Of a DNA stretch of 55,568 nt, positions 33,712 through 44,503 are shown one piece after another. Under the pieces are notes generated by a model that did no database searches, was not told the origin of the DNA, and was given only the letters and a program-made list of their open reading frames with translations. The translations under genes were made by a program, and so were the position numbers. This stretch comes from Nemertoderma westbladi (taxonomy: Eukaryota; Xenacoelomorpha; Nemertodermatida; Nemertodermatidae). The DNA lies in contig JAUCBJ010000770.1 of assembly GCA_032718475.1 (NCBI GenBank), forward strand, positions 1-55,568, in the 5' to 3' direction. How positions within the stretch are numbered: the first letter of the stretch is position 1; every line of letters starts with the position of its first letter.

Positions 33712-34500
33712 CCGGACAGTTCTCGGTCTCTTTCCAGTAAACATAAACGACCAACTGGGCGATTGAGTTGTTGTGTTTCGAATACAATTCCAGGTTTCCT
33801 CTTCGTCCTGGAATAGTGACGATAGAAACATCGCTTCAAATACACGACGCCTTACAAAGCCGATTCCAGGAGCTATAGTGGTCCATCGCTCCCGGCAGGA
33901 GAGGTGAGAGTCCCTGCGAGACGTCTGGGGTTCCAGATCTCCAGTCTCTCTCTCTGATCTCCACAACAGATCTGTTCGCGGTGGGGGAGTTTAGATCCAC
34001 AGCGTCGTCCCTGGCAATGTGTAGTACAGACAGATCTATCACGGGCTTAAATAACCTTGATTTACTCGTCCGGGTTTTAGGTTTGACTTTCTCCGCTCCC
34101 TTGGCTTGTCTAATCTCAGCCGTGGTAAGATGGGGAGGCCATTCATCTTCTTTACTTAGGAAGTCGGGTCCACCTAACCAGTCTGGAGTATCTGTCAGTT
34201 CTTGAGGAGTTGCTCCTCTGGAAGCGATGTCGGCTAGATTAATCGTCTCGGGGCAATGTCTCCATTGATCTACATTAGAGTTAATATCGTCATTATCTGA
34301 GGAGTATGGTGTTCCCTCAGTTGTGGTCGTCTCTCCCTCACTGATGTCTTCTTCCCATTCACTCTCCTGATGGACCTGATCTTTGGGTAGCCTTTCCAGG
34401 AGTTTCCTACGGGCCAGTGAAGTACCAACCTACTCTTGTTCTTCCCGCATAGGTTTGCAATGGTTGCGGTCGAGCAGGCCGTTTCTCTAATGTCTCAAGC
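33712..34500 (-). pseudogene. BEL/Pao pol remnant without reverse transcriptase
   Basis: After the protease (in frame beyond a TAA at 34515-34517: NAHEALETLE, RVGWYFTG) the sequence passes to a linker (LPKDQVHQESEWEEDISEGE) and then, at about 34128-34265, to DQWRHCPETINLADIASRG and TPDWLGGPDFLSKEDEWP, the hallmark junction between RNase H and integrase in Pao elements. Reverse transcriptase and RNase H, normally over 600 codons, are gone. Further left are shifted pieces, and near 33730-33780 the terminal NRPVGRLCLLERDRE. Several stops and shifts mark it as long inactive. Confidence 0.8.
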
Positions 34501-34514
34501 GCCTCATGAGCATT

Positions 34515-35935
34515 TTAGCCGATGAGTATCTGTACCCCTGGGTAGTCGGTGTTGAATCTAGGTATCTCATGCTGCTGGGTGAAATCGTCTTCATCCCAGT
34601 TATAAGGTTCCACTTGGCTGGTAGTGAAGTTCTTTATCACCACCATTTTTACTAACCTTATACTGTGTTCTCCTAGTTCATCCTGGGGGGTGGACAACGC
34701 GCCTACATAGTAGTCTGTAGCTACTGTAGATTTCCAAACCTGCATAATTCCTGAAAGGTTCAACTTAGTTCGGAACTTGGGTTGTCCAGCAAAGATGTCT
34801 TCGGCTAGTTCTTTGTCGATGAATGTTCCTGTGCTGCCGGAGTCAAGGAGGGTGTTCACTATATAGCTCTTTTTTAACCCGTGGACTCTCAACTGCACTA
34901 CGGGAAATTCCCGGATTCCTACGTTGGAAGTTGGCGCTTTCCAAGATGGTTGTCGGTCTGGAATAGTTAGGGGGAGCTCACTATCAGTTTCAGTCTCATA
35001 CGTAAGTGCTCGATACACTGCGGTGTTTATTAGATAACAGGATTCGTTTTCGTCGGAGAATTCATCCGTGTAGAATCCTTCCATCTCAGAACTGAGGTCA
35101 GTGTCGTTCACATCACTGAATTGGACATGTCGTTCGGGCTCACTTACCTGACTCGTGCGGGTTCTTTCAAATTCTGTGTGCAGCAAGATATGATGTTTCG
35201 CGCCGCACTTAGCACACCTAGCATCTGAGTAACAGGTCCGCCGTTGGTGTCCTCGTCTGAGACAATTATAACACAACCACTTATCCCACATGACATCACG
35301 TCTATCCTTTAGGGATTTCTTTAAGAATTCATCACACCCACTCAAGCGATGGGGCCCGTCACACAATACACATTTGGGCTTGATGTTACTTACCTTAACC
35401 TGTGCTGTGTGGTGCACACTTGTTCTTTCCTCGGGCTTTCTTCCATGAATTCTTTTAGGAGATGTAGGAGAAGTTGTTGTTACCTGTTCTCTCCTGTCAC
35501 TGGTTCGAGACTTAAATTTAGTTACGTCTTTAAGTACTTTGTTGACATAATAAGATCTTTCGGTGTCTTTCCCGCTGTTCTCCTCGTGGGAGGTTTGGTC
35601 TTTGCCGTCGTCTGTATAACACACTGGTGTTACCTTTCGCCTAGAAACGGAATTTTCACTTACCTCACTTTCAGGAGTCTTCTCTCTAGACTGTTTTAGG
35701 AGTTGTAATCTTACCTCTCGGTTTAAGAATGACAGAAGGTCCGTCATGGTTGGATCTCTATGTTGTTGGTCCATCAAATAGAGAACCTTTTTGTCCCAGC
35801 GAGTACCTAGTTCACTCTTTGGCAAAGCTGATGCTAAGGCTCCTACAACCATAGAATTCTGGTATTCATGAGACTTACCTAACCAGTCTAGTTGTCTACA
35901 GATCTCCTGAATCTCATCGGAAAACTCTATAATCC
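34515..35935 (-). pseudogene. BEL/Pao Gag C-part and aspartic protease
   Basis: The open frame 34515-35852 (445 codons) continues upstream in the same frame to about 35935 (KFLSSGIIEFSDEIQEICRQ). Numbered from 35852 it has three zinc-binding units as in Pao Gag: CVLCDGPHRLSGC (161-173), CYNCLRRGHQRRTC (194-207) and CAKCGAKHHILLH (213-225). A retropepsin-type peptidase A17 follows, with LLDSGSTGTFID at 335-346. The frame ends at TAA (34515-34517), where a Gln codon would be expected. The upstream side joins the other gag frame by a shift at about 35935-35945 and lacks part of the usual Gag core. Confidence 0.85.
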
Positions 35936-35940
35936 CGCTG

Positions 35941-38356
35941 CTAAGGAACTTTCGGGGTAATTTCTTTATAATTACCCTTAATAGGGTTTACTATAGGAGT
36001 TTCCACTTCACTAGCAGTATAGATGCGTGTAGGCTCCACACCTTGCGCATGAAATACTTCAGACCTAACAGGTTGACACATTGTTACAGGGGGTGGTGGT
36101 ATACCCTTTTGTGTATTTACTAATTTATCGCGTTCTAACGCGATACTCTGCTGCACTTCTTGCAACTCTAACCTACTTTCCCTTACTGTTTCCTTGAACT
36201 GTTGAACAGTCTCCTGCATCTGCCCGAGTAGGAGATCCATCCCCCGCCGTCCCTCATCCACCCACTCGACCGCCGAAGCGGGAGCCGCCAACATAGTAGC
36301 GGGTAGACGAGGGACAACGGGCGATAAATCGTTGATATTTCGCTCGGAGTCCAGGACAGGAACTGTCTCAGGGGCTGTTCTGCTGGGCACAGGTAGTTTA
36401 GTGCTGTGCAAAGGGAATTTAGAGTTGGGTTCTGGAAGTACAGGGGTCTCTATCACAGAGGGGGTGGCTTCGAGAACAGGCCTAATTATTTCAGGCTCAT
36501 CTACTATAGTAGGGAGTCTTTCTACTCTAATAATTTGGTCTGTGGGTTCTGTACTACCTAAGTCTGTGCTAGCTAGTTGCCTTCTCACAGCTGGGGGCAG
36601 ATTAGGCAATTTCTGACGGTGAGGCATTCTTCTACGTCTGTTGGAACGAGATCTATTTCCTCCGCCTTCAGGATCGGTGGTATCGCCTTCATCTGATGAT
36701 GTAAAGCCCTGTCGCTTGGGGGTGGATCGACTGATCATCTGCCACTGAGTAGCTGTTCTCTGTTTATCTATGTAGTCTTGCTTCTCTTGCAGATTTTCTA
36801 ACTCTAGTTGGGTGGTCTCTTCAGATGCTCTCCGTTCTGCTTCTCCCACTGCTATCTTTCTTTCCGCTTCTGCCGCTTTTCTTTCCGCTTCTGCCGCTGC
36901 CACTGCCGCTTTTCTTTCCACTTCTGCCGCTTTTCTTTCCGCTTCTGCCGCTGCCTCTGCCGCCTTTCTTTCCACTTCTGCCGCTTTTCTTTCCGCTTAT
37001 GCCGCTGCCTCTGCCGCTTTTCTTTCCACTTCTGCCGCTTTTCTTTCCGCTTCTGCCGCTGCCTCTGCCGCTTTTCTTTCCACTTCTGCCGCTTTTCTTT
37101 CCGCTTCTGCCGCTGCCACTGCCGCTGCTGCTGTCTTTCTGTCTTCTATACGTTTTTTTCTTTACTTGTTCTCCTTGGACCCTAGCGATGCGGATGCTTT
37201 CATCAAATTTAGCTTGGTTCGCAGCTAACATTTCCGCATCTAATGCGTCCAACACAAACTTGGCTCCTTCACTATTGGGGCGAAGTCCATCCAGCCGTCT
37301 CCTCAACTCTTCGTCACCTATAAATCGTTGATAGTCTGAAAGATAGATGTCGATGGCATCCTTCTTCTGAGGTTTCTCTGATGGCGCTTCGCTTTCCACT
37401 TGAGAAAAGGTAGCGTCTGTTGAGTCTCCGTGGGTTGAGCACTCAGTTAGCTGAATTTTCCATTGGGTCGTTTCTTCAACCTTGAGACTCACCCGTTGGA
37501 ACCAAGTCTTGACAGCAACTTGCAACGACGTGTCTTGGGTTCTCTTCGAAGCTTCCTCAAAGGCTGATAGGAGTAGTCTGATTCTTAGGATTCTTACTCG
37601 AACTTGATAAAGCAGCTCTCCCTGCTCTTGAGGTCCTTGGTGTTGTTGAAACAGTTGTTCCTCTAATCGCTCCAAAGAGCTGAAGAATCCCTGTACATAT
37701 CCTGCTGCCGACCTCTTCCACACAGCTGGATCACTAGTGTCCTTTGTCACTCCCATCCTGTATAAGTCCTCCCAGGCAGCTTCCGATAAGTTAAACGGGA
37801 GTCCGGGTCCGGGTCCGGGGAAATTCCATTGCGTCTCGACAATAGACTTCAGTTCCTCCTTCGTATATCCCGCATAACTGTCCTTGGTCGATCGCTTACT
37901 TCTCGCCCAATCCATTTGATGTTCTTCCACCGCAATCAATACTCTAGTGAGTACGGCTTCAGGAAGAATGAGAAGTGGATCCGAATAAACTGCTTCTGCC
38001 ATCTTTGCTCCGCGCTCGGGTGTCAACTCTACAGCATCTGAACTACTGGAGCTATCGGACCGCTGAGAAATAAGTTCTAGGCTCGGGTGTTGCTGGTGCT
38101 GCTGTTTAACAGCTGCCTCTTGGTCCCGATTGACTTGAGCCCTAGTGCCTATGATAGACCTATGGTGCTCTACTACCCTAGGGTCTGACACTACTACTGT
38201 AGGGATGACCTTTCTTACAGTAGGAGGAGACTTGGACTTTGGTTTGGGATGTTCTATACTTTGATCTGGGTCACAGATCTTTTTAAGACACTGCCTAACA
38301 GTCATTCTAACACTTTCTAAGAGACTATCTGACAGTGATTGGGTTGTGTCAGACAT
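35941..38356 (-). pseudogene. BEL/Pao Gag N-terminal part, broken by a shift and a stop
   Basis: From ATG 38356 (MSDTTQSLSDSLLESVRMTV) the frame reads about 400 codons of Gag to RVQGEQVKKK. At a run of seven T (37153-37159, A on the coding strand) the frame is lost: the original frame reads a spurious Gly-Ser-Lys repeat to 36821, while the shifted frame reads a coiled coil (AERKAAE repeats), a Gln/Glu-rich segment, RSRSNRRRRMPHRQKLP, and on to ITPKVP at 35941. In the coiled coil one GAA has become TAA (36997-36999), so the longer second frame only restarts at 36975. Needing two independent lesions to be undone argues for decay rather than programmed frameshifting. Confidence 0.8.
36887..37129 (-). 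repeat. 54-bp tandem repeat coding for an Ala/Glu/Lys coiled coil
   Basis: Units start at 36887, 36941, 36995, 37049 and 37103. Because 54 is a multiple of 3, the coiled-coil frame is kept through expansions. It lies within the gag remnant. Confidence 0.85.
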
Positions 38357-38475
38357 GATTTAATTTACAGTTGAATGCCTACTACTATAATGACAGTTAA
38401 AGCAAGTCTAGTAATTCCGTAATTAATTACCGATATCGTTACTCAATGGAAAGCGATATATATATAATATATTAG
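38357..38475 (-). other. leader upstream of the gag start
   Basis: Plus-strand side of the gag start codon. AT-rich; no primer-binding site or LTR edge can be argued. Confidence 0.3.
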
Positions 38476-38730
38476 AATACCGGTATACACTTACAATATA
38501 TATATAAGTATTATTACAGACTAGGGTTTGTCACAGAATACCGGTATATAATTTCAGCATAAATATATATAAATATATAATAAGCCTACCATGAATACCG
38601 GTATACAGCTTACACTTATAGTATATATAAGTATAATTATAGACTAGAATTAATTACAGAATACCGGTATATAATTTCAGCATAAATTTATATAAATAAA
38701 TATAATAAGCCTACCGTAAATACCGGTATG
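38476..38730. repeat. tandem duplication, 2 copies of 118-125 bp
   Basis: Copies start at 38476 and 38594 with AATACCGGTATACA and end before a third AATACCGGTAT at 38719. Each copy contains CAGAATACCGGTATATAATT and CAGCATAAAT. Palindromic ATACCGGTAT words punctuate the array. Confidence 0.8.
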
Positions 38731-41340
38731 TCAATTATTTTAGAATAATTGAATTTCTGAATTTTAGGGTTACTTAGTTACTTTACTTTACTTTATTACC
38801 GTTATTTAAGCAGTAGTCCAACTGATATTAAGACCTAATTGTTGTATGACAGGCCTACTATTTTATAAATCGGTTTGAGTTGATTTATAATATATATATA
38901 TATACCCTTTAATGGGTTTTGTTACAATATTTGAAATAAATGTTATTATTTCTGGGAAGGAGTCACTACACAGAAGCTGTACGCTCTCAGTGAAGTGCTA
39001 CTTGTTGGACACTAAAACAAATAATTCTACTTGCCTAAGTTACTTATTACTACAAATTACGTACAATTACGGGGTGAGATTACAATCTCTAAATAAACAC
39101 AAAAATTACACGTACGAATTTTTAGGGTTAATTTTACAGGAAATCTACAAACCAGCCTAACAAGGGTTAGAATATCTGGTTATTACAAACGGACAGGATA
39201 CTACGGTATTTGAAAATAATAAAGCAGTAGTAAATATATTGCGTTGTCTAGATAGGAAAATACCACCGTCTGACGACTTATAGCCGTAGCGCTATAAGTA
39301 CTACGTTATGTACCCGGAGTGTTCCTACCTAGAAGTTAATTACCGCAGCCTACTATAGCTAACGTGCCTATTAACCACTTTACAACACAAATATACTGCC
39401 TACACACTAATTACCTTCGGAAAGCACTGTACACTAAACCCTAAATTAGGTACAAGTACTTATACAACAAATAACCAGCAGTTAAAAATACTTGTACAGC
39501 TAAAAGAACCACGGTATCTGCCGGAGTGACCAGAGCATAAAATCACCAGTCTTTACCTACGCCAAACAGCCCTGATGTAGTACCGGGGTTAATTTAACTA
39601 TAACGGTATGTATAACAAGCACAATTACTGTAGGAATAAACTTGGGGTTATGTATGTTGCGAATAATCGCATAAACTCTGAATAATAAATATTACGCTAC
39701 CCGTACAGACTACACAAACAAAATACAAACCAAACGCTGGCAGACTACTATCAAGCCTAAATAAACTACAGTATATGCAGACTCCGAAATGGTTAGTTAG
39801 TATGCGTTCTAACCGAGTAGTACGACTTATTCTTTCGGGGGGGATTTACCTTACAGCACTGGATGCCCCCACGTTCCTAACTAGTACTTTATCGGACATA
39901 CACTCTACACACACTGCAATCTCTTCAGACCTGACAACAGCCAGACAACAATCCAGCCTACAAATTATCTTGTACAATCTGAGCAGGCTTACACGCCTTC
40001 TGCTCAATATTAACTTACAAATAAATAAAACTGACAGAAATAAGTAAGATCCAACAAAAATAAGGGGTGATCATCCCTAATCCTCTAACAGCCTACCAAT
40101 ATACAATTATCACAATCGAAATAATACTAGTACCTGTACTGCTGTAAGTACCGGTTCGGGTGGTTAGGTAGTTAGGCCTACAGGTTACCGGTCGACCGGT
40201 ACTTTTGACTTTATTGCCTACGTTGCAATAAAGAACTAGAATAACTGTTATTGTTCTTACCAGAACAATAGACAAAATATTTATTGCCTACGCTGCAATC
40301 AGGAGTTAAAACTATTAATGTTCGCGCTTTTAGACCTTTAGCAGTTTAACCTGCCAATTTTAGGTGTCTTTTTGTATATCAATTATTTAATGTACTGAAG
40401 GTACATCAGCCGAAGCCAGCCTGTGCGCGACCATTCACCCACAGTTAAGGGAGACTGGATTCGGATGCTTTGATAGTGATTGCAGTGTAGACCTACTGTA
40501 TTATTCGATTGATCGTTAATATATAATCTCTGACAATATATTTACTTTCGGGGAAATATTAACAGTTCCTTTAGGACGTGGCGCTTTAAGTATAAAACAG
40601 AGTTATGACTTATACTAATCACAACTGGATGGCTACTGAGTTTCGTAAAAGGCGCATTCTTTAGGAGATGCTTTATTAACCTTCACACTACTTCACACGA
40701 CTTCACACTAGTTCACACTACTGCGCACTGATCTGCCGACCGTCACTGAATTTGATCATATATAAGGAGGATCGCAACTGACACATGTAGGGATTATGAA
40801 ATAGCATTCAATTCACACAAAACCACTATAATGTAAGTCGCAGTTGCTACCGGTAAACCTGTTCCTCTAACCTTTAGTAATCAAAGAGATTGAGGGTTTT
40901 ATGATTATTCATCGGTATTCTCCAAATATATCAGCAATATATACCAACATAACACAGTAACACCAATTAATAACAGAATCAAATAATGCGGTGAACAGTC
41001 AGTATGTGTAGTTGAATCGCGTTGCGTGATGCCGCGATGTGGCGGCTCCCGTGCTGCGCTGTTAATAGTTTTACGTTCCTTTGATCAAAGCCATCTGATG
41101 TTTCTGAGGTTTAGGTCAAAGTCTGAAACTTCCACAGAAGTACAGAAGAATCCTAAGCCGGTGTTCTGGGCTTAGAAAGATACACACTGACTGAATTGCG
41201 TGAGTTTCTGTAGGCACTGTCCAACACAAAATGAAAATCGCTCTGATTGGTCGAGCCGAACAAAGAACAAAGAAAGCCAAAAAGCTCCACGTCGACATAT
41301 CAGCTGATAGATGTCGTCATCTGAACTACACTGTATTAAG
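38731..41340. other. non-coding part of the large intron
   Basis: No convincing gene; the 90-codon frame at 39775-40047 matches nothing. Small repeats are present: TTTATTGCCTACG at about 40209 and 40280, and four CTTCACAC/GTTCACAC words at about 40672-40725. The BEL/Pao 5' LTR should lie in this area if it survives, but its edges cannot be fixed without its partner. Confidence 0.4.
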
Positions 41341-41359
41341 AGTATTTTGGCGTATTGCG

Positions 41360-41485
41360 GCATAAAATGGCTTGTTATGTCCGCTAAAGTACACATACAG
41401 AAAAATGGCTTTTTATGTCCACTAAAACACCTACACAGTAAGAAAACGGCTTTTTATGTCCGCTAAAACACCTACAGAGTACTTT
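41360..41485. repeat. tandem repeat, about 2.5 copies of ~49 bp
   Basis: The phrase GGCTTTTTATGTCCGCTAAA (or a close variant) recurs at about 41368, 41407 and 41449, each followed by ACACCTACA-type sequence. Confidence 0.65.
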
Positions 41486-42023
41486 GCGGGGAAAATAACT
41501 AGCTAGATCCGCAAAAGCCTTTACAAACTTTCTAGAACAACCTAACAATGATGCAGTAACATATTTGATATACTGGAAATACATAGTAAAATGTATGGCG
41601 TAGGGACTTACTGAGAAATAATGTCGCACTGCGATGTAAAGTTAGAAAATATGTCACCGTTGCGATTTGATAGTGCGAAATTAATTCCATACATAAATAA
41701 TAAAATAAATAAATATATAAAATAAATAAAATATATTATGTCGTTAGATTGACCCACCCATTGTGGACTTAAAAATTTAAATATATCATAAAATATCCCA
41801 TTTGGATACTAAACCACGAAAAGGTGTTCGTATTTGAATTCTACCGGATATTAATTTTTTCCATGGTAGGCATTTAAGTAACTGTTATTTATTGTAATCA
41901 TAATATTAGTATGCAAGGTTTAATTATTAGGGTCCTGAGCATTCGCTCGCGCCATAACCTTTACTAAAGTATTTCGTGCAATTTTCAGTTACACAATATT
42001 CGTACTCGCTGTTTAATCTGTAG

Positions 42024-42208
42024 ACTTGGGTGCCGATATCAGGCAGTAACCGGTACTACACGACTAGCCCACCAGACGTCCCACCTTGCGGTTTCTTCGG
42101 TATGATATGCAAGCAACGACCTACGGTATCCTACATAGCGGAGATTGTAGGTGGTTCGCTGTCACTTCTACTCGTTGTTGGATTAGTAATATTCATTACA
42201 GTATACAG
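42024..42208 (+). CDS. receptor guanylyl cyclase, exon B (transmembrane)
   Basis: Acceptor TTTAATCTGTAG ends at 42023; donor CAG|GTCAGT follows 42208. It reads TWVPISGS, then SPPDVPPCGFFG, the conserved Cys-containing juxtamembrane motif of natriuretic-peptide-type receptors, then the membrane helix IAEIVGGSLSLLLVVGLVIF and a basic stop-transfer VYR whose Arg codon is completed by the next exon. Length 185 bp, phase 0 in and phase 2 out. Confidence 0.9.
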
Positions 42209-42674
42209 GTCAGTCGATAGAACTTATTTATGCATTGATGTAAATATAGACACTTCATGACCACGTAGAGTGAAAACTTATTTAGATATTTAATCCATAC
42301 AAATTCTTAAAAAGATATAAAACATTGCAAACGCATCAACAATATTTTTAAAATTTCCAAAAATATCAGACATTTTATTAGAAACTTAGAAACTTTACCT
42401 ACATAAAGACAGAAAAAGACCTGATACAGGATCTAACATATATATAAAGTCTAGCACTTTACCGAGTACGCTACCAGAGATTAATCCCCAGAACAAGAAG
42501 GACTATTCTTCCTTTGAGGGTCCGTCTTTCCTACAACACCTACCGGTACCTACTGAACCTCTATAATATAATATTCAGTAAATATTATGTGTAATTTGAA
42601 TTTTTTTGTGTTATTTTTTCAATCTTAGATCTCTCTAGATTTTCAAATTCTTGCTTCTCATTTACTTTTTATAG

Positions 42675-42807
42675 AAACTACAAATACGAGTCACAACTGG
42701 CAAGTTTAATATGGAGGGTTAACTACGAAGATATACGGCAGACGAACGCGAAGAATTTCATGGTTTCTCAAGTAGAAATGCAAAGCAGACGATCCCTTGG
42801 CAGCAAG
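42675..42807 (+). CDS. receptor guanylyl cyclase, exon C (intracellular juxtamembrane)
   Basis: Acceptor TTACTTTTTATAG ends at 42674; donor AAG|GTAGGT follows 42807. The first base completes Arg; then NYKYESQLASLIWRVNYEDI, the conserved (E-L-A-S-x-x-W-R-V-x-x-E-D-I) segment that follows the membrane helix in receptor cyclases, ending QSRRSLGSK, a basic Ser-rich stretch where such receptors carry regulatory phosphorylation sites. A run of 22 C begins 15 nt past the splice junction. Confidence 0.92.
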
Positions 42808-42821
42808 GTAGGTGCACACCA

Positions 42822-42843
42822 CCCCCCCCCCCCCCCCCCCCCC
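42822..42843. repeat. poly-C tract (22) near a splice donor
   Basis: An uninterrupted C run just inside the intron after exon C. Confidence 0.95.
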
Positions 42844-43054
42844 TATGTCATAGACATCCATGGATCGATTGCTAAATGTCGCTGGTGTTGGTTGATATTG
42901 GAGATAATCATTGCCGCACGGCAGAGACAGGGGGGCGAATCCCATCTACAGGCTAATTAATATCTCGTCTCAATGTTAAATATAAATTAAGGAAAAGGAG
43001 CAGGTTACAGTGGTTCGTCATTCTAACGAAAACAGTAAACTAAAGTCAATAGAA

Positions 43055-43262
43055 CGTGTTACAGTTTTATTTTAACGGGTTACAGTTTTATTTTAACGTG
43101 TTAAAGTTTTATTTTAACGGGTTACAGTTTTATTTTAACGTGTTACAGTTTTATTTTAACGTGTTACAGTTTTATTTTAACGGGTTACAGTTTTATTGTA
43201 ACGTGTTACAGTTTTATTTTAACGTGTTACAGTTTTATTTTAACGTGTTACAGTTTTATTTT
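43055..43262. repeat. 21-bp minisatellite, about 10 copies
   Basis: Unit GTTACAGTTTTATTTTAACG plus one base (T or G). The single T-to-G change in the seventh or eighth copy (TTATTGTAACG) and G/T alternation at the last base distinguish the copies. The open frame through it is a by-product of the 21-bp period. Confidence 0.92.
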
Positions 43263-43386
43263 TGAAAGTAATCAGCTGTTATTTGCGTCGATTTCCCCAT
43301 GGAGATGGATGAATTTTGATTGTGTCGAAAGTCACCCCCAATATCTTACCGGCAAATTTACCTAGTGTGGCGGGTATAGGCCTAGT

Positions 43387-43429
43387 CATGGAATACTAAA
43401 TATAGATACTCTATATTTAGTATTCCATG
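43387..43429. repeat. perfect hairpin, 19-bp arms, 5-nt loop
   Basis: Arms 43387-43405 (CATGGAATACTAAATATAG) and 43411-43429 are exact reverse complements around ATACT. Confidence 0.9.
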
Positions 43430-44503
43430 GCATAGTATACGTAGTCATGTTATACTGTAGTTATATTATATTGGGAGGGGAAATGTCTAGATAAGAATCA
43501 TCTTTCTATTCGATGTCGGATTCCACATTCGAAACAACTCTTCATAGCAGTTACTTCACTTATTGTTCTGATTTATTAATTTCACTTAGTTAATTAATTA
43601 AATTACTTTGATTCTTGCACCAAGTGGTTCTAAATGTGGAGCACTTATCTCTGCGTAGTATGAATACCACGTAGGCCCTATTGATGTGATGTAGTATCGC
43701 TCTGATAAAATATAATTTAAATCCTCTTTCATGTTTGTCGTATCATAATTTGATTTTGGAATACCATTAACGGGTATTGCCCGTCCTTTAATGCTTCTGC
43801 TGCACCGCACCGTGCTACTTTACGTAATAATGGTGTAAATCAGGGGAACCAGTTTGGTGTATCCGAAATACGTAAGAAGGAATCTGAAATCTAATTGTCA
43901 CTGTATTTCTGGTTATGACGAAATAAGTACCTATCGATTTTGTGATCTTGAGTGTTATTGCATATTTCATGAAGATAAATTGAAGGTGAGGTGATCATGT
44001 GTGTGAGCTCATGTCAGAACTTATAAAATCATAACTTCAAAGGGTGTATGCCTTACTGTGTTATTTATTATGAATGTTTTATGATTTAAATGCAAACATA
44101 GGATTGTAATTATGGAATTCTAATGGATGTCATTCACTAAATTTTAACAACTGAGTGATTGGATCTGAATGTGTAATAAAAGTGTCTGAATTATTCATTT
44201 AACCCGACTTTGTAAACTTCGCTAATGTTCCTAATGACCAAAGCGAAAGTTATTATCACTACACTGTAAAGGTTTCAACTTTAACCAAGTTACAGTATAG
44301 GCCTAGGACTGTAAACATATTGGCAATACAGAAAGGACATTCATCCTAGATCGAGCGAATACCAACCTATTCCAAGCTTAATAGGTTAATACGGATGCAC
44401 GCCATTACCGAGTATAAATCAAAGGTTACATGTAAAGTGAAAGCATATTAAACCACATCTAACCAAAAATGTCTCTCCAAAGAGGTATCTCTAAATGCAA
44501 TGT
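43430..44503. other. non-coding intron sequence
   Basis: AT-rich, no convincing frame. The minus-strand frame 43598-43810 is unremarkable. Confidence 0.4.

Larger units (their letters stand above)
33712..38356 (-). mobile_element. BEL/Pao LTR retrotransposon, internally deleted
   Basis: From right to left on the minus strand: gag N-terminus, coiled-coil repeats, Cys-His knuckles with aspartic protease, then a jump over the whole reverse transcriptase to the RNase H/integrase junction, a short integrase-region remnant and the very end of pol (NRPVGRLCLLERDRE, the usual end of the DUF5641 domain). The right-hand LTR is not identified, and the left-hand LTR is missing or displaced by the non-LTR copy that abuts at 33711. 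The element is dead. Confidence 0.85.
24543..42023 (+). other. 17.5-kb intron of the receptor guanylyl cyclase
   Basis: Bounded by GTGAGT at 24543 and CTGTTTAATCTGTAG at 42023. It contains the inverted minisatellites, two non-LTR copies and the BEL/Pao remnant annotated separately. An internal exon could be hidden, but the phases of the flanking exons join without one. Confidence 0.65.

Noticed and set aside
36821-37150. Gly-Ser-Lys-Arg repeat tail of the gag frame
   Set aside because: It is the coiled-coil repeat read in the wrong frame after a homopolymer shift.
36808-37331. Plus-strand Phe/Ser/Leu/Cys-rich frames
   Set aside because: They are antisense readings of the coiled-coil repeat of Gag.
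39775-40047. 90-codon frame in the large intron
   Set aside because: No recognisable motif and composition equal to the flanks.
43056-43265. 69-codon frame LQFYFN repeats
   Set aside because: It is created by a 21-bp minisatellite whose period is a multiple of three.
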